DNA of 64,000 nucleotides from Pleurotus ostreatus/Saccharomyces cerevisiae fusant (Eukaryota; Opisthokonta): NCBI GenBank assembly GCA_024196135.1, contig JAMQCK010000013.1, positions 124,596 to 188,595 of the forward strand, read 5' to 3'. Shown piece by piece: positions 55,700 to 64,000 of this stretch (position 1 is its first letter; each line of letters starts with the position of its first letter). The notes under the pieces were generated by a model. It saw only the letters and a program-made list of their open reading frames with translations, ran no database searches and was not told where the DNA came from. The position numbers and the translations under genes were made by a program.

Positions 55700-56932
55700 A
55701 TGGCGCCCCGCAAGCCCATCCCCTTCGAGGTCTCCACCGAGGCGCCCTACGCGCTCGCCCTCCTCACCGAGTACACCCACACCCTCGACTCGCTCCCCGT
55801 CGATCTCTCGCGCAACTTCGCCGACCTGCGCGAGCTCGACGCCGTGCTCTCCTCCTCCATGGCGTCCATCACGGCGAAGATCACCCAGCTCGTCGCGCTG
55901 CTGGAGAACCCGACCGCGGCGCGCGCGGATAGACTGTACCTGCTGAGCGACATCGCGGAGGAGGCGAAGCGCCTGAAGCTCGGCGGCGAGGACAAGATTC
56001 GCGTCGCGTGCCAGGCGGCGGATAACTTGAAGGCGCATATGCACCATCTGAGGACGTTGACGGAGCGCGTCCCGGGCTTCGACGCGAGGATGCTGGTGCG
56101 CAAGACGAGCTTCCCGCATGTGAACCCGAGGAGGTTCCACCCGTATATGAACGAGCATGGGCGGAGGAGGAATCCGAGGAGCAGCCTTGTCGTCAATGGA
56201 GATGTGGACGCCAGCCCCTTCAGGCCACGGCATGGGGAGCACGCCTCGCCGCGCAAGGATCGGGTCGCAGAGCTGAAGCGGGCGAATGGCAGGGCGAAGA
56301 CGTGAGTTGTGCGCTCCTTTCTCTTGTGGCAAGAAGGCTGACATGCGCCCTAGCCACCGCGCCGCCTCCCCCAGCGACACCATGATCGACATCACCGACC
56401 ACGCATCCCCCATGCCCGTTTCCCGCTCCGCCGGCCCCTCCACCAACGGCGCCCGCCGCCCCGCGCGCTCATCCCACCGCGAGTCCGTTCAGCCATCCGA
56501 GATACGCTCCGTGCGCTCGCACATGGGCGACTACGTGCTGCCGGGCGACTCCATCTCCGCACAGCTTCCCGCAATGAGGAGCCCGTCGCCTATGGTGGAG
56601 GACGACGGCCACGATGCAGACCCTAAGCAGCTGTACTGCATCTGCAGGGGCCCGAGCTCGGGCACCATGATCGCCTGCGACGGCCCGAATTGCCCAACGG
56701 AATGGGTGAGTGCTTGTTTTATCCTGAGATCTTGCTGGCATCACTCTCCCCTTTGTCCGCTTGTCGTGACAGTTCGCTAACCTCTCCCTCCCAGTTCCAC
56801 CTCACCTGCGTCGGCTTGACAGAAGAGCCCGCGGAGGACGACAAGTGGTACTGCGATGACTGCGCGGCGAAGAGGAAGCGTGCGCAGCGCGGGGCTATCA
56901 AGAGGAGGAATGGGGCGGGGCGGGGGCGGTAG
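55700..56932 (+). CDS. ING-family PHD-finger chromatin protein, 363 aa
   Basis: Subunit of histone acetyltransferase or deacetylase complexes; the PHD finger reads H3K4me3. Exons 55700-56301, 56354-56705 and 56795-56932. The N-terminal ING domain holds TEAPYALALLTEYTHTLDSL, LSRNFADLRELDAVLSSSMA and YLLSDIAEEAKRLKLGGEDK, then a disordered basic linker. The C-terminal C4HC3 finger reads YCICRGPSSGTMIACDGPNC, PTEWFHLTCVGLTEEPAEDD and KWYCDDCAAKRKR, with every ligand and the H3K4me3-cage W present. The intron splits the finger after TEW. An in-frame ATG at 55559 would add 47 residues; 55700 fits the family start better. Whether it is the Yng2, Yng1 or Pho23 type is not resolved. Confidence 0.92.
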
Positions 56933-57585
56933 AGGCATTGCCCTTCGACGCTACGCTTCATCACTGTACTCGCCTCCCCCACATCCCCTTCCGACACCTC
57001 ACCTGTGCTTCAGCACCTTATATTCTCCTCGACTCTCTTTAAGTCCGATGCTCGGCGAATGGACCTGTACGAGAGCGCGAGAGGGCTGTTATACGGACGC
57101 CTACGCGCGGTTCGCTATACCCATCTATGATGTTCTGTCTGTGCTTTATGCTGTACTAGTACGCGATGTTATGCATCTCCCATGACAGTGGTCTCAATGA
57201 GCTCCTCGAGATGGCGGGCGTCTTGCTCTCGTTGTACCCGACCATCGGGCATCCAACTTACCTCCGGCCATCGCGCGCTCACCACAAGCAGAGATATCGC
57301 GCTTACCACAAGCAGAGCCATCGCGCTTACCGCATGCAGAGGTTTACGATGTTCATGAAGCATGTCTTGTTGTGCACTCTAGGTACTAATGGAGCCAGTC
57401 CGATAGATAGTAGGGAGCCAAGTCCAGTCGGTGCCCGAGAGTGTCCGTAGCCGGTACGAGACTAAACGCCCAGTGTCCATGCACGCAGGGGTCGGTCGTG
57501 CCAATGCGACCAGTCATGTACACAGGAGCCTAAACTCCTGTACTGCGCCGAGGGACGCTCCTTCACAAAGCCAAGCGACACTCCT
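56933..57585. other. convergent intergenic region with minisatellite
   Basis: 3' flanks of the ING gene and the small secreted protein, with a 24-base tandem repeat at 57270-57343. Confidence 0.5.
57270..57343. repeat. 24-bp minisatellite, three copies
   Basis: Unit ATCGCGCTTACCACAAGCAG plus AGCC. Copies 57270-57295 (26 bases), 57296-57319 and 57320-57343 differ by a few bases. Confidence 0.75.
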
Positions 57586-57951
57586 TCACTGCCCCCGCTC
57601 CATCTCATGGCGCGCCTGCCTGCCCAGCGCCCTCGCCTTACGCGCGGCGATCGCAAGCTTCCGGGGTGCCTCCGCCTGCTCCCTCTCCTCGCTCCGCTCC
57701 TTCAGCCCCGCCCGCTGGGCGAGGCGCTTCTGGAAGCGGTCCGCGCGCGACTCCTCGGCGGCGACCTTGCGCATGGTGACGGGGTTCGCGCGCACGGCGG
57801 CGGCGGCGAGGGCGCGCGGCGCGTCGCGCTCGCTGACGACGAAGCGGCGGCCCATGAGGCTGCCGGGGTGCGCGGGGGCGACGGGGACGGCGAGCGCGGT
57901 GGCGAGGAGCGCGAAGAGAGTGGCGAAGAAGGTGAAGAGCGTGAAGCGCAT
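57586..57951 (-). CDS. small secreted basic protein, 121 aa
   Basis: Single exon. The signal peptide MRFTLFTFFATLFALLATAL is followed by AVPVAPAHPGSLMGRRFVVS, where GRR could be a processing site. The rest is Ala/Arg/Glu-rich and helical (ERSEEREQAEAPRKLAIAAR, KARALGRQARHEMERGQ) with no cysteine. No family recognised. Small, secreted, without Cys and highly basic: possibly an extracellular or wall-associated peptide precursor. The GC-rich Arg/Ala composition could also produce an open frame by chance, so the signal peptide is the main evidence. Confidence 0.5.
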   Translation of the reverse strand: MRFTLFTFFATLFALLATALAVPVAPAHPGSLMGRRFVVSERDAPRALAAAAVRANPVTMRKVAAEESRADRFQKRLAQRAGLKERSEEREQAEAPRKLAIAARKARALGRQARHEMERGQ

Positions 57952-58584
57952 TGTGGCGGGGGGTTTGGTTGGTGGGGTGGTTTAGGTGGCGGGTTTAGTT
58001 TCGTGTGGGGTGTTCGTGTAGGGCGTTCGCTGGGTCGACCAGGCGGGTTGGTTGGTTTGTGGAAGAGAAAGTCGGGTGAAGAGAAGGTTGAAAGGGCGAC
58101 TGCACAGCAGCGGGCAAAGTCTCTCGAGGCTAGCGAGTGGACGTTTGGGAAGAAAGGCGGGAGCGACTTACGTCCGGAGCGAGGGGTTTTGTGACCGTAC
58201 GATCGCGTCCCCGCACGTGATGCGACGCGGTCATTGTTCGCCGGATTAGGAAGGCGTTCTTCATTCTCATCACTCATCTCGGGAAGGAATCGCGCACGTG
58301 CTATGAGGGAGTCCACAGAATTGTATGTTTTCCGTATGTTCGGCAGCAAGAAATGGGTCTAGTCAAGACCTTCGACTGAGGTAGGAGGACCGGCTTCGGG
58401 ACGAACTGCGATAGGATCGCGTGTAGAGCGCGCTCCCGTGATGCAGGCGCGCGGTCTTCGCGACAAGCGCCCGCTTCGCGCTTATCAGCGCCGCATGAGG
58501 CCGCTGTATAGTTAGAGAGTCGGCATGCATTCATATAAGTATAGACCCGAGCCCGCGCCGCCCTTCTGCCCTCTCGCCGCCATC
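57952..58584. other. divergent intergenic region
   Basis: Upstream of the small secreted protein (minus) and the carboxypeptidase (plus). TATAAG at 58534-58539, 51 bases before the plus-strand ATG at 58585. Confidence 0.5.
58534..58539 (+). promoter_or_regulatory. TATA box of serine carboxypeptidase
   Basis: TATAAG 51 bases before the ATG at 58585, within an upstream in-frame extension from 58525. This argues for the downstream start. Confidence 0.5.
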
Positions 58585-61500
58585 ATGCTGCTTGGACTCC
58601 CTGCTCTCCTCGCTGCCTCGGCTGCTTTGGCGTCGCCTCTCGCATCCTTCGCGCCGCACCCTATGGCGAGGGCTTCTGCGAACGCGGAGGTTACGATGCT
58701 GCCTGGCGGTGCTCTGCGCAAGTCCTTCCAGTCGCAGGTGGTGAACGATACGAGCATCCGGTACGTGAAGGACTCGGGAATCTGCGAGACGACGCCCGGA
58801 GTAGGGCAGGTGCGTGGTTCTGCGTGGCGATAGGGACAGCTGAAGCTTACCTCTACTCGCAAGATGTCCGGCTACCTCGACATCGGGACCAACATGTCCA
58901 TGGTGAGCACGCGCAACACGCTTCGTTCGATCGCACCATCCGCAAGGACGATAGCCATACTGACCCTGTGCGCAGTGGTTCTGGTTCTTTGAAGCACGCG
59001 AATCGCCCGAGACGGCCCCGTTTACCTTGTGGTGAGTACCTTGTCGGTCTGGCCGTATCATGTCCGTTTGGCCGTGTCATGTTGCCCCGCCTTCCTTCCA
59101 CACCGCACGAGGCTAAATGCAGAACAGGATTAACGGCGGCCCGGGGTGTTCTTCGATGATCGGGCTATTCCAAGGTGCGTGAATGGATAGAGGCAGTGAA
59201 GAGGGTGAATTGATCATCCGTAGAGAACGGGCCGTGCTTGGTCAACGAGGATGGGAATAGCACGTCTATCAATCCGTACAGGTGCGTCTTCGTGCGTGAG
59301 GGTAGTATTGTCGGAGCTAAGGGAGTTGCGTAGCTGGAACAACATCAGTAACGGTAATTTAATGTGTTATTTCCCAGTTATACATACGGCTGACCGGATT
59401 CCCTATAGTCATCTACATCGACCAGCCCGTACGCATACTCCTGTCGTCCTCATCCCCTCACCTGAATTCCATCCTCTCAGATCGGCACCGGCTTCTCCTA
59501 CGGTGACACAGACGCCGTGAACAGCACGTACACCGCGGCACCCTTCTTCTGGCAAGCGTTCCAGGTGCTCTTCGAGAGCGAAGAGTTTGCGAAGTTCGAG
59601 AGTAGGGAGTGAGTATCCGGCTCGTACTTGTCTCCTTTGTTTCTCCCTTGTCATCCTTTGTCTCTCCCTTGTCATCCTTTGTTTCTCCCTTGTCATCCTG
59701 TGTTTCTCCCTTGTCATCCCTTCGCCGTTCTCCTTTCTTTACCATTTTACCGTTGCAGGCTCAACGACCAGGCTGCGATGACCGTCCGACGCTAACATCC
59801 CATCCTCCAGGTTCATCTTCGCCACCGAATCCTACGGCGGGCACTACGGCCCCGCCTTCGTCTCCTACTTCGACCAGCAGAACGCGCAGATTGAGGATGG
59901 GTCCCTGAATGCGGAGACGATCAACGTGACGGCGCTGATGATTAACAAGTGCGCCCGACTCCTTCGCCCTCGCCCTCCTCGCCTCACTGCCCACATTCGT
60001 CACCCCATGACCCGCCTAGCCTCCTTGCCCCCCCGCCCCCCCGGCGGAAAGTCACCTCGAGTCACCTCACCTAACCCACCCTCCCCCTCCGTCCTAGCTC
60101 GACCCAATCTTATCCAGCTAATCCTTTCCTCAGCGGCTGGTACGACCCCCTCATCCAAAACAAGGCCTACGTCGACTTCGCCTTCGACGCGCCGGGCTAC
60201 GGGCCCCTCCAGAACGCGTCGACGCTCAAGCAGTTGAACGAGTCGTTCTACGCACCTGGCGGGTGTCAGGATTTGCTGGAGGCGTGTTATGAGGCCAGTG
60301 AAGAGGAGGCGGGTGAGGTTTGTGGGCGGGCGGATGAGTTTTGTGTGAGTGGTTTGGGTCCGATTTCGTTGGTTATTAGGTGTTGTGTAGGTAGGGATGA
60401 GGGGGTGTGGGAGGAGAGGGAGGGCGGAGGTGGAAGGGAGGGCGGAGGTGGAAGGGAGGGGGGAAGGGTTTTGGGTGCAAGGGGTGGATGGGATGGGAAG
60501 GGGATGGAAAGCTGACGAATACTCCCCCAGTATACAAACGTCACCGCCCTCGCTGTCGGCGACCGCGACATCAACGACCTGCGCCAGAACGCGTCGACGG
60601 AGAACCCGTTCCCGCCGCCGTACTATGGGGAGTTTTTGACGCAGTGCGTGTTTCGTCTTTGCCCTCTCTTCAAACCTTCAGCCTCAAACCTCCATCACGT
60701 CTCCATACCCACATCGCGTCTTTCCTCGGTATCCTTCTTCATGGCCATCTTCCGTACCCTTCTTCGTGACCATTCTCCGTACCCTTTTTCATGTCCATCC
60801 TCTGTACCCTTCTTCGTGACCATTCTCCGTATCCCCTATTTCATAGCCGTCGTCGCAAACCCATCCCCTTCGCACTCCCAACCAAAAGCACCCAAAAAAC
60901 ATAAACTGACGGACCGCTCAAAAAAACAGAGACCACGTCCTCAACGCCATCGGCGCCGAGTCGACGTACACGGAGTGCTCGGACCCGGTGTACTATGAGT
61001 TCTCGAAGACGGGGGATGTGCGTGTTTCTTTACTACTCCCCACATCAGAGAGATACTGACCTCCGATGTGTGCTTTCTACTTAACGTCTACGCTACCAGG
61101 ACGCCCGCACCCTCCTCCCCGCGCTCGCCGAGCTGGCGAACTTGGGCACGCCGCGGTTGTTGATCTGGGCTGGGGATGCGGATATCAAGTGCGTGCGCTA
61201 CGACATGTGGTGGGGAGGGAAGATGGCTGATGGGGCTCGACGATAGCTGCAACTGGCTGGGCGGGCATGAGTCGGTGCTTTGTGCGTGTTTTTTTGTCCC
61301 TTTTCCCCGACTTCCCCGACTGTCTCGCCCCTTTCTTCGCGGTCCTCCTTCGTCCTCTACGACTACCCCTTCTACATGAACTCGTGACTGACCACCAACC
61401 TCTCCAGCCATGAACTGGACTGGCGCGTCCACCCTCGCGGATACGCCCTTCACGAACATCACGGTCGGCGGGAAGGACGCGGCCGCGGTGCAGAACGTGG

Positions 61501-61814
61501 GCAACTTCTCGTTCGCACGCGTGTATGGGGCGGGGCATGAGGTGGTGAGTGTTCGTTTCGTAGTGTGAGGATTGCTGAAGGCGAGAGGGTTGGCGAAGGG
61601 GGAGAGGGGGCGGATAGAGGGAGAGTCGGCGAGAGAAAGGGAGAGCCGGCGAGGGCGAGCGAAAGGATTGCTAAAGGAGTGGAAGAGGGAGGGTTAGGAG
61701 GGTTGGCAAGCAATGTGCTGATAGAGGCGTTCACAGCCCGCCTTCCAACCGCAAGCGGCGTTCGAGATCTTCAAGCAGGTGGTGAAGGGAGAGGAATTGC
61801 ATTCGGTAGAGTAG
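58585..61814 (+). CDS. secreted serine carboxypeptidase, peptidase family S10
   Basis: Removes C-terminal residues from peptides outside the cell or in the vacuole. About fourteen exons with some unusually long introns. Signal peptide MLLGLPALLAASAALASPLA, short propeptide, then DTSIRYVKDSGICETTPGVG and GYLDIGTNMSMWFWFFEARE. The oxyanion block is [20 protein letters not shown] near 59130-59230, followed by IYIDQPVGTGFSYGDTDAVN. The nucleophile Ser is in ATESYGGHYGPAFVSY near 59840, Asp in LIWAGDADIK near 61170 followed by CNWLGG, and His in YGAGHEV near 61540. The triad is complete. Introns near 59640, 60420 and 60740 contain minisatellites. The end reads FEIFKQVVKGEELHSVE. Confidence 0.92.
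59636..59719 (+). repeat. 21-bp minisatellite in carboxypeptidase intron, four copies
   Basis: Unit CTTTGTTTCTCCCTTGTCAT plus C, repeated four times with two substitutions, inside the intron that follows the exon ending EEFAKFESR. Confidence 0.9.
60421..60456 (+). repeat. 18-bp tandem repeat in carboxypeptidase intron, two copies
   Basis: AGGGCGGAGGTGGAAGGG twice in tandem, in a G-rich intron stretch 60395-60470. Confidence 0.8.
60740..60841 (+). repeat. 25-bp minisatellite in carboxypeptidase intron, four copies
   Basis: Units of 25, 25, 25 and 27 bases alternating CATGxCCATC and CGTGACCATT starts with a shared CTCCGTACCCTTCTT core. Units 1 and 3 resemble each other, as do 2 and 4, so a 50-base dimer was duplicated. 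Confidence 0.8.
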
Positions 61815-63001
61815 GCGCGTAGCCTCTCGTCGAGTAGATCAATTGAGGTGAACATTTCGATGTCCTTTTGTCCCTGGGTGTTAATCAAAGTTCGCAGCCC
61901 AATATGACGACGAGTTTACGTTCCACATGATGAATCGTCATAAACAACTAGAGAAGCTGCGGCGGGGCCGGCTCCCAACCTTCCTTGAGTAGCGGGTGCG
62001 TGCTCAGAAATTTGATAATTGAATGCGATGGGCGATGATTGAAGTACTGAGGAGCGACTTCTAAGTGACTTGTCTGGCTGGCATTTCGTAGTGGTGAAGA
62101 TACAAATGCTTCCACGACGAGCTTACGATGTTGTCACTGTCCCTATAGATTGCCACGGCCCTCCTTGGTCTCTAATTCGTAATTCCGAGTCATTAGTCTT
62201 CCGTAGACGGTCCACTTTCTTTGAATCTCTATTCGTACCTGCGAGCTCTTGGCCCGCATGCACCAGCACGACGACGCACCCTTGACCCTCGCCCTCTTTT
62301 CTTCCCTTTTCCTCGCCTGTCCAAAGGGGAGGTCGGACCGTGTCTTCAGATCCTCTCCTTTGGCGCATGCGCTCAGTGCGACTTTTCAATGTGCGGCCTG
62401 AGTTCTCTGCCTCTCGCCAAGAGAAGACCGGGTATGGCGCTTGTTTACCGCCGCAGGTGCATACCTTCCCAGTGAAGGAATTCACCCTCCTATTCCTCTA
62501 CTCACTCCCTGTTCCAAGACACCGACTGGGAATTCAACCAATCAGGTGATTTATCGGTGCCGACACCGGAATTTGCCGCGCTACTCACCTCACACCAGCT
62601 CGTCGCAGCTGTATATGTTGGATTCTCTCCCGGTAGAATAACACTCCGACCTGTGTGAGTGCACTCATCTCCTCATTCTTTGAATGTCGAGATGGCAAAT
62701 TCCATTTCGGGGACCGAAGCGCCGACAACTGCGCCACGAAGGCCGGTGACAGATGACATCGTTTGCTTGTACTTATGCCGCAAAAACAACGGTGGCGTCG
62801 TCAATAAGACAGGTGTAGATAGACCTTGCAAGCAAGGTAATAGTGATGTTACATTCAGCGTACGGCACGTCATAAACTGGTAAGTGGTGTCCGTAGAGAT
62901 CAGAAGGTCCATTGGAAGGTAGTGAGGGGTGACCGTACGGCGTGAGCAAGTTCACACCATTCCACGCGGTCAGTATCTACGCAAGGGTGACGCAGACGTA
63001 T
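61815..63001. other. convergent intergenic region, 1.2 kb
   Basis: Between the stop codons of the carboxypeptidase and of the LFGKP-repeat gene. No gene supported; a frame at 62692-62883 starting MANSISGTEA could be a lone exon but has no partner. Confidence 0.45.
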
Positions 63002-63874
63002 TCACACCGGATCCTCGAAGCACAAGCGAGGAGGCAGGGTGCTTGGCTTGCCGAACAGGTCCGGTTGCACGGTGGTGGGCTTCCCGAACAGCGTGATGGG
63101 CTCGTAGGGAGGCTAGGAGGAGGTTAGCGTCGGGGCGGGGGAGAAGAGACATGGGAAACGTACCCTGCCGAATAGGTCAGGCTCGACGCCGTAGGGCTTC
63201 CCGAACATATCGGGAGGGACGCCGTACGGCTTGCCGAAGAGATCGGGGTTCACGCCTGGTGGTTTCCCGAAGATACCTAGAGGAAAGGTGAGTGGGTGGT
63301 GACGGCGAGGAGATGAGGAATGCGTACTTGGTGGGTACTGGCCGGGCTCGCCGAATAGTCTGGGTCCTGGGGCTGGTCGCTGAGAACGTAGGAGCTCTTT
63401 GATCTGTGGTGAACGTGAGCACGCATCTCGATCGCGTCGAGGATAGCGACTCACCGCCGTAGGATTTCTGTAGCCCGGAGGCAGGTCCTGGATCGGCATC
63501 GGCCCAATATACGCAGGCAAACCATCCGGAAACTCCTTATCCCAATCATACTGCTCGGTCCCAGCCCAAGTCTTATAGTCGATCGGCACCCCGCGATGCA
63601 GATACGACCCGTCCGGCAGCTGCGTGATCGTCCCCGGCTGCAGGCGCGACACGTACGCCGCGTGGTCCTTGTCGATCTGCGTGAGGCGCCCGTAGTTGGG
63701 GACGAGCTCGCCGGGGTTGCGCACGCCCACGGAGCGCTCGGCGGGCGCGAGCGCGTACGGGTCGCCCTCGCCCGCGCCGCGGACGACGGAGGGGTGCGAG
63801 CCCGTGGGGCGGCCGAACCAGTAGTCGGGGTTCTCGACGGGGGAGGGTTTCTTGGTGAGGCCGAGGGCGGTCAT
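63002..63874 (-). CDS. novel protein with tandem 11-residue LFGKP repeats, 239 aa
   Basis: Exons 63874-63455, 63403-63328, 63276-63164 and 63112-63002 join in frame. The N-terminal 140 residues start MTALGLTKKPSPVENPDYWF and contain LVPNYGRLTQIDKDHAAYVS, LQPGTITQLPDGSYLHRGVP and WAGTEQYDWDKEFPDGLPAY, an unfamiliar but ordered-looking domain. From about residue 154 the protein is seven head-to-tail units of exactly 11 residues: LFGEPGQYPPS, IFGKPPGVNPD, LFGKPYGVPPD, MFGKPYGVEPD, LFGRPPYEPIT, LFGKPTTVQPD, LFGKPSTLPPR. An eighth, WFGRPTGSHPS, stands alone near residue 19. The consensus is (L/I/M/W)FG(K/R/E)P-x4-P-x. It ends LCFEDPV. No signal peptide or membrane segment. I know no family with this repeat. 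The constant F-G-x-P suggests an extended chain of short binding motifs. Confidence 0.75.
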
Positions 63875-64000
63875 GGTTGTGGTGGTGGTTGTGGTGGTGG
63901 TGGTTAGAAGGGAAGTGTGAGTGGTCGTCAGGACGAGGGCTGCGCGCGACGAGGAAGGTATATGAAGGCGGGGCAGGTGATGTCATGGTTTGCATTGGCG

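Noticed and set aside
62692..62883. Short frame starting MANSISGTEAPTTAP
   Set aside because: A single possible exon with a donor-like end, but no continuation found.

Overview
The window is nuclear DNA of a filamentous basidiomycete, most likely a wood-decaying agaricomycete (Polyporales-like; the order is an inference). Genes are dense and on both strands, and most are cut by many 45-70 bp GT-AG introns with a GTRNGT-like donor. Diagnostic families include DUF6593 proteins, an AA14-like oxygenase, a cluster of P450s, an Rds1-like ferritin-domain protein and a Ty1/copia element. No rRNA, tRNA or CRISPR array was found.

Layout. 0.8-16 kb: three intact multi-exon P450 genes (801, 9207, 12171) and a fourth truncated copy (15092) whose intron holds a 0.5 kb foldback element. 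Between them lie a five-exon Cys-rich micro-gene, a small basic protein and a 786-residue low-complexity protein. 16-20 kb: V-ATPase subunit F, a secreted ferritin-like protein, and a secreted protein with an aerolysin-like module. 21-23 kb: two tandem DUF6593 genes. 23.6-31.7 kb: secreted GH31 alpha-glucosidase, mitochondrial GTP/GDP carrier, and an AA14-like copper oxygenase with a Ser/Trp-rich tail. 31.7-35 kb: a gene-poor stretch. 35-37.5 kb: two tandem paralogues with a CxxC...HxxxC motif and a basic coiled C-terminus. 37.7-40.1 kb: a fifth P450, very close to the first. 40.9-48.3 kb: two closely related DUF6593 genes in inverted orientation, flanking a carnitine acetyltransferase and a young gag-only copia retroelement. 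48.8-64 kb: a divergent intronless P450-like protein, a conserved hypothetical, an amino-acid permease, an ING-type PHD protein, a small secreted protein, a serine carboxypeptidase with minisatellites in its introns, and an undescribed protein built from 11-residue LFGKP repeats.

How it fits together. The secreted set (GH31, AA14-like, carboxypeptidase S10, ferritin-like, aerolysin-like) with the amino-acid permease fits saprotrophic digestion and uptake. The P450s fit detoxification or specialised metabolism but sit beside no recognisable synthase, so this does not look like a classical biosynthetic cluster. VMA7, GGC1, ING and carnitine acetyltransferase are housekeeping genes. The strongest candidates for undescribed biology are the LFGKP-repeat protein, the tandem zinc-motif paralogues, the gag-only copia element, the foldback element, and the GC-AG introns in the P450s. 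Exon joins were done by eye and small boundary errors are possible.
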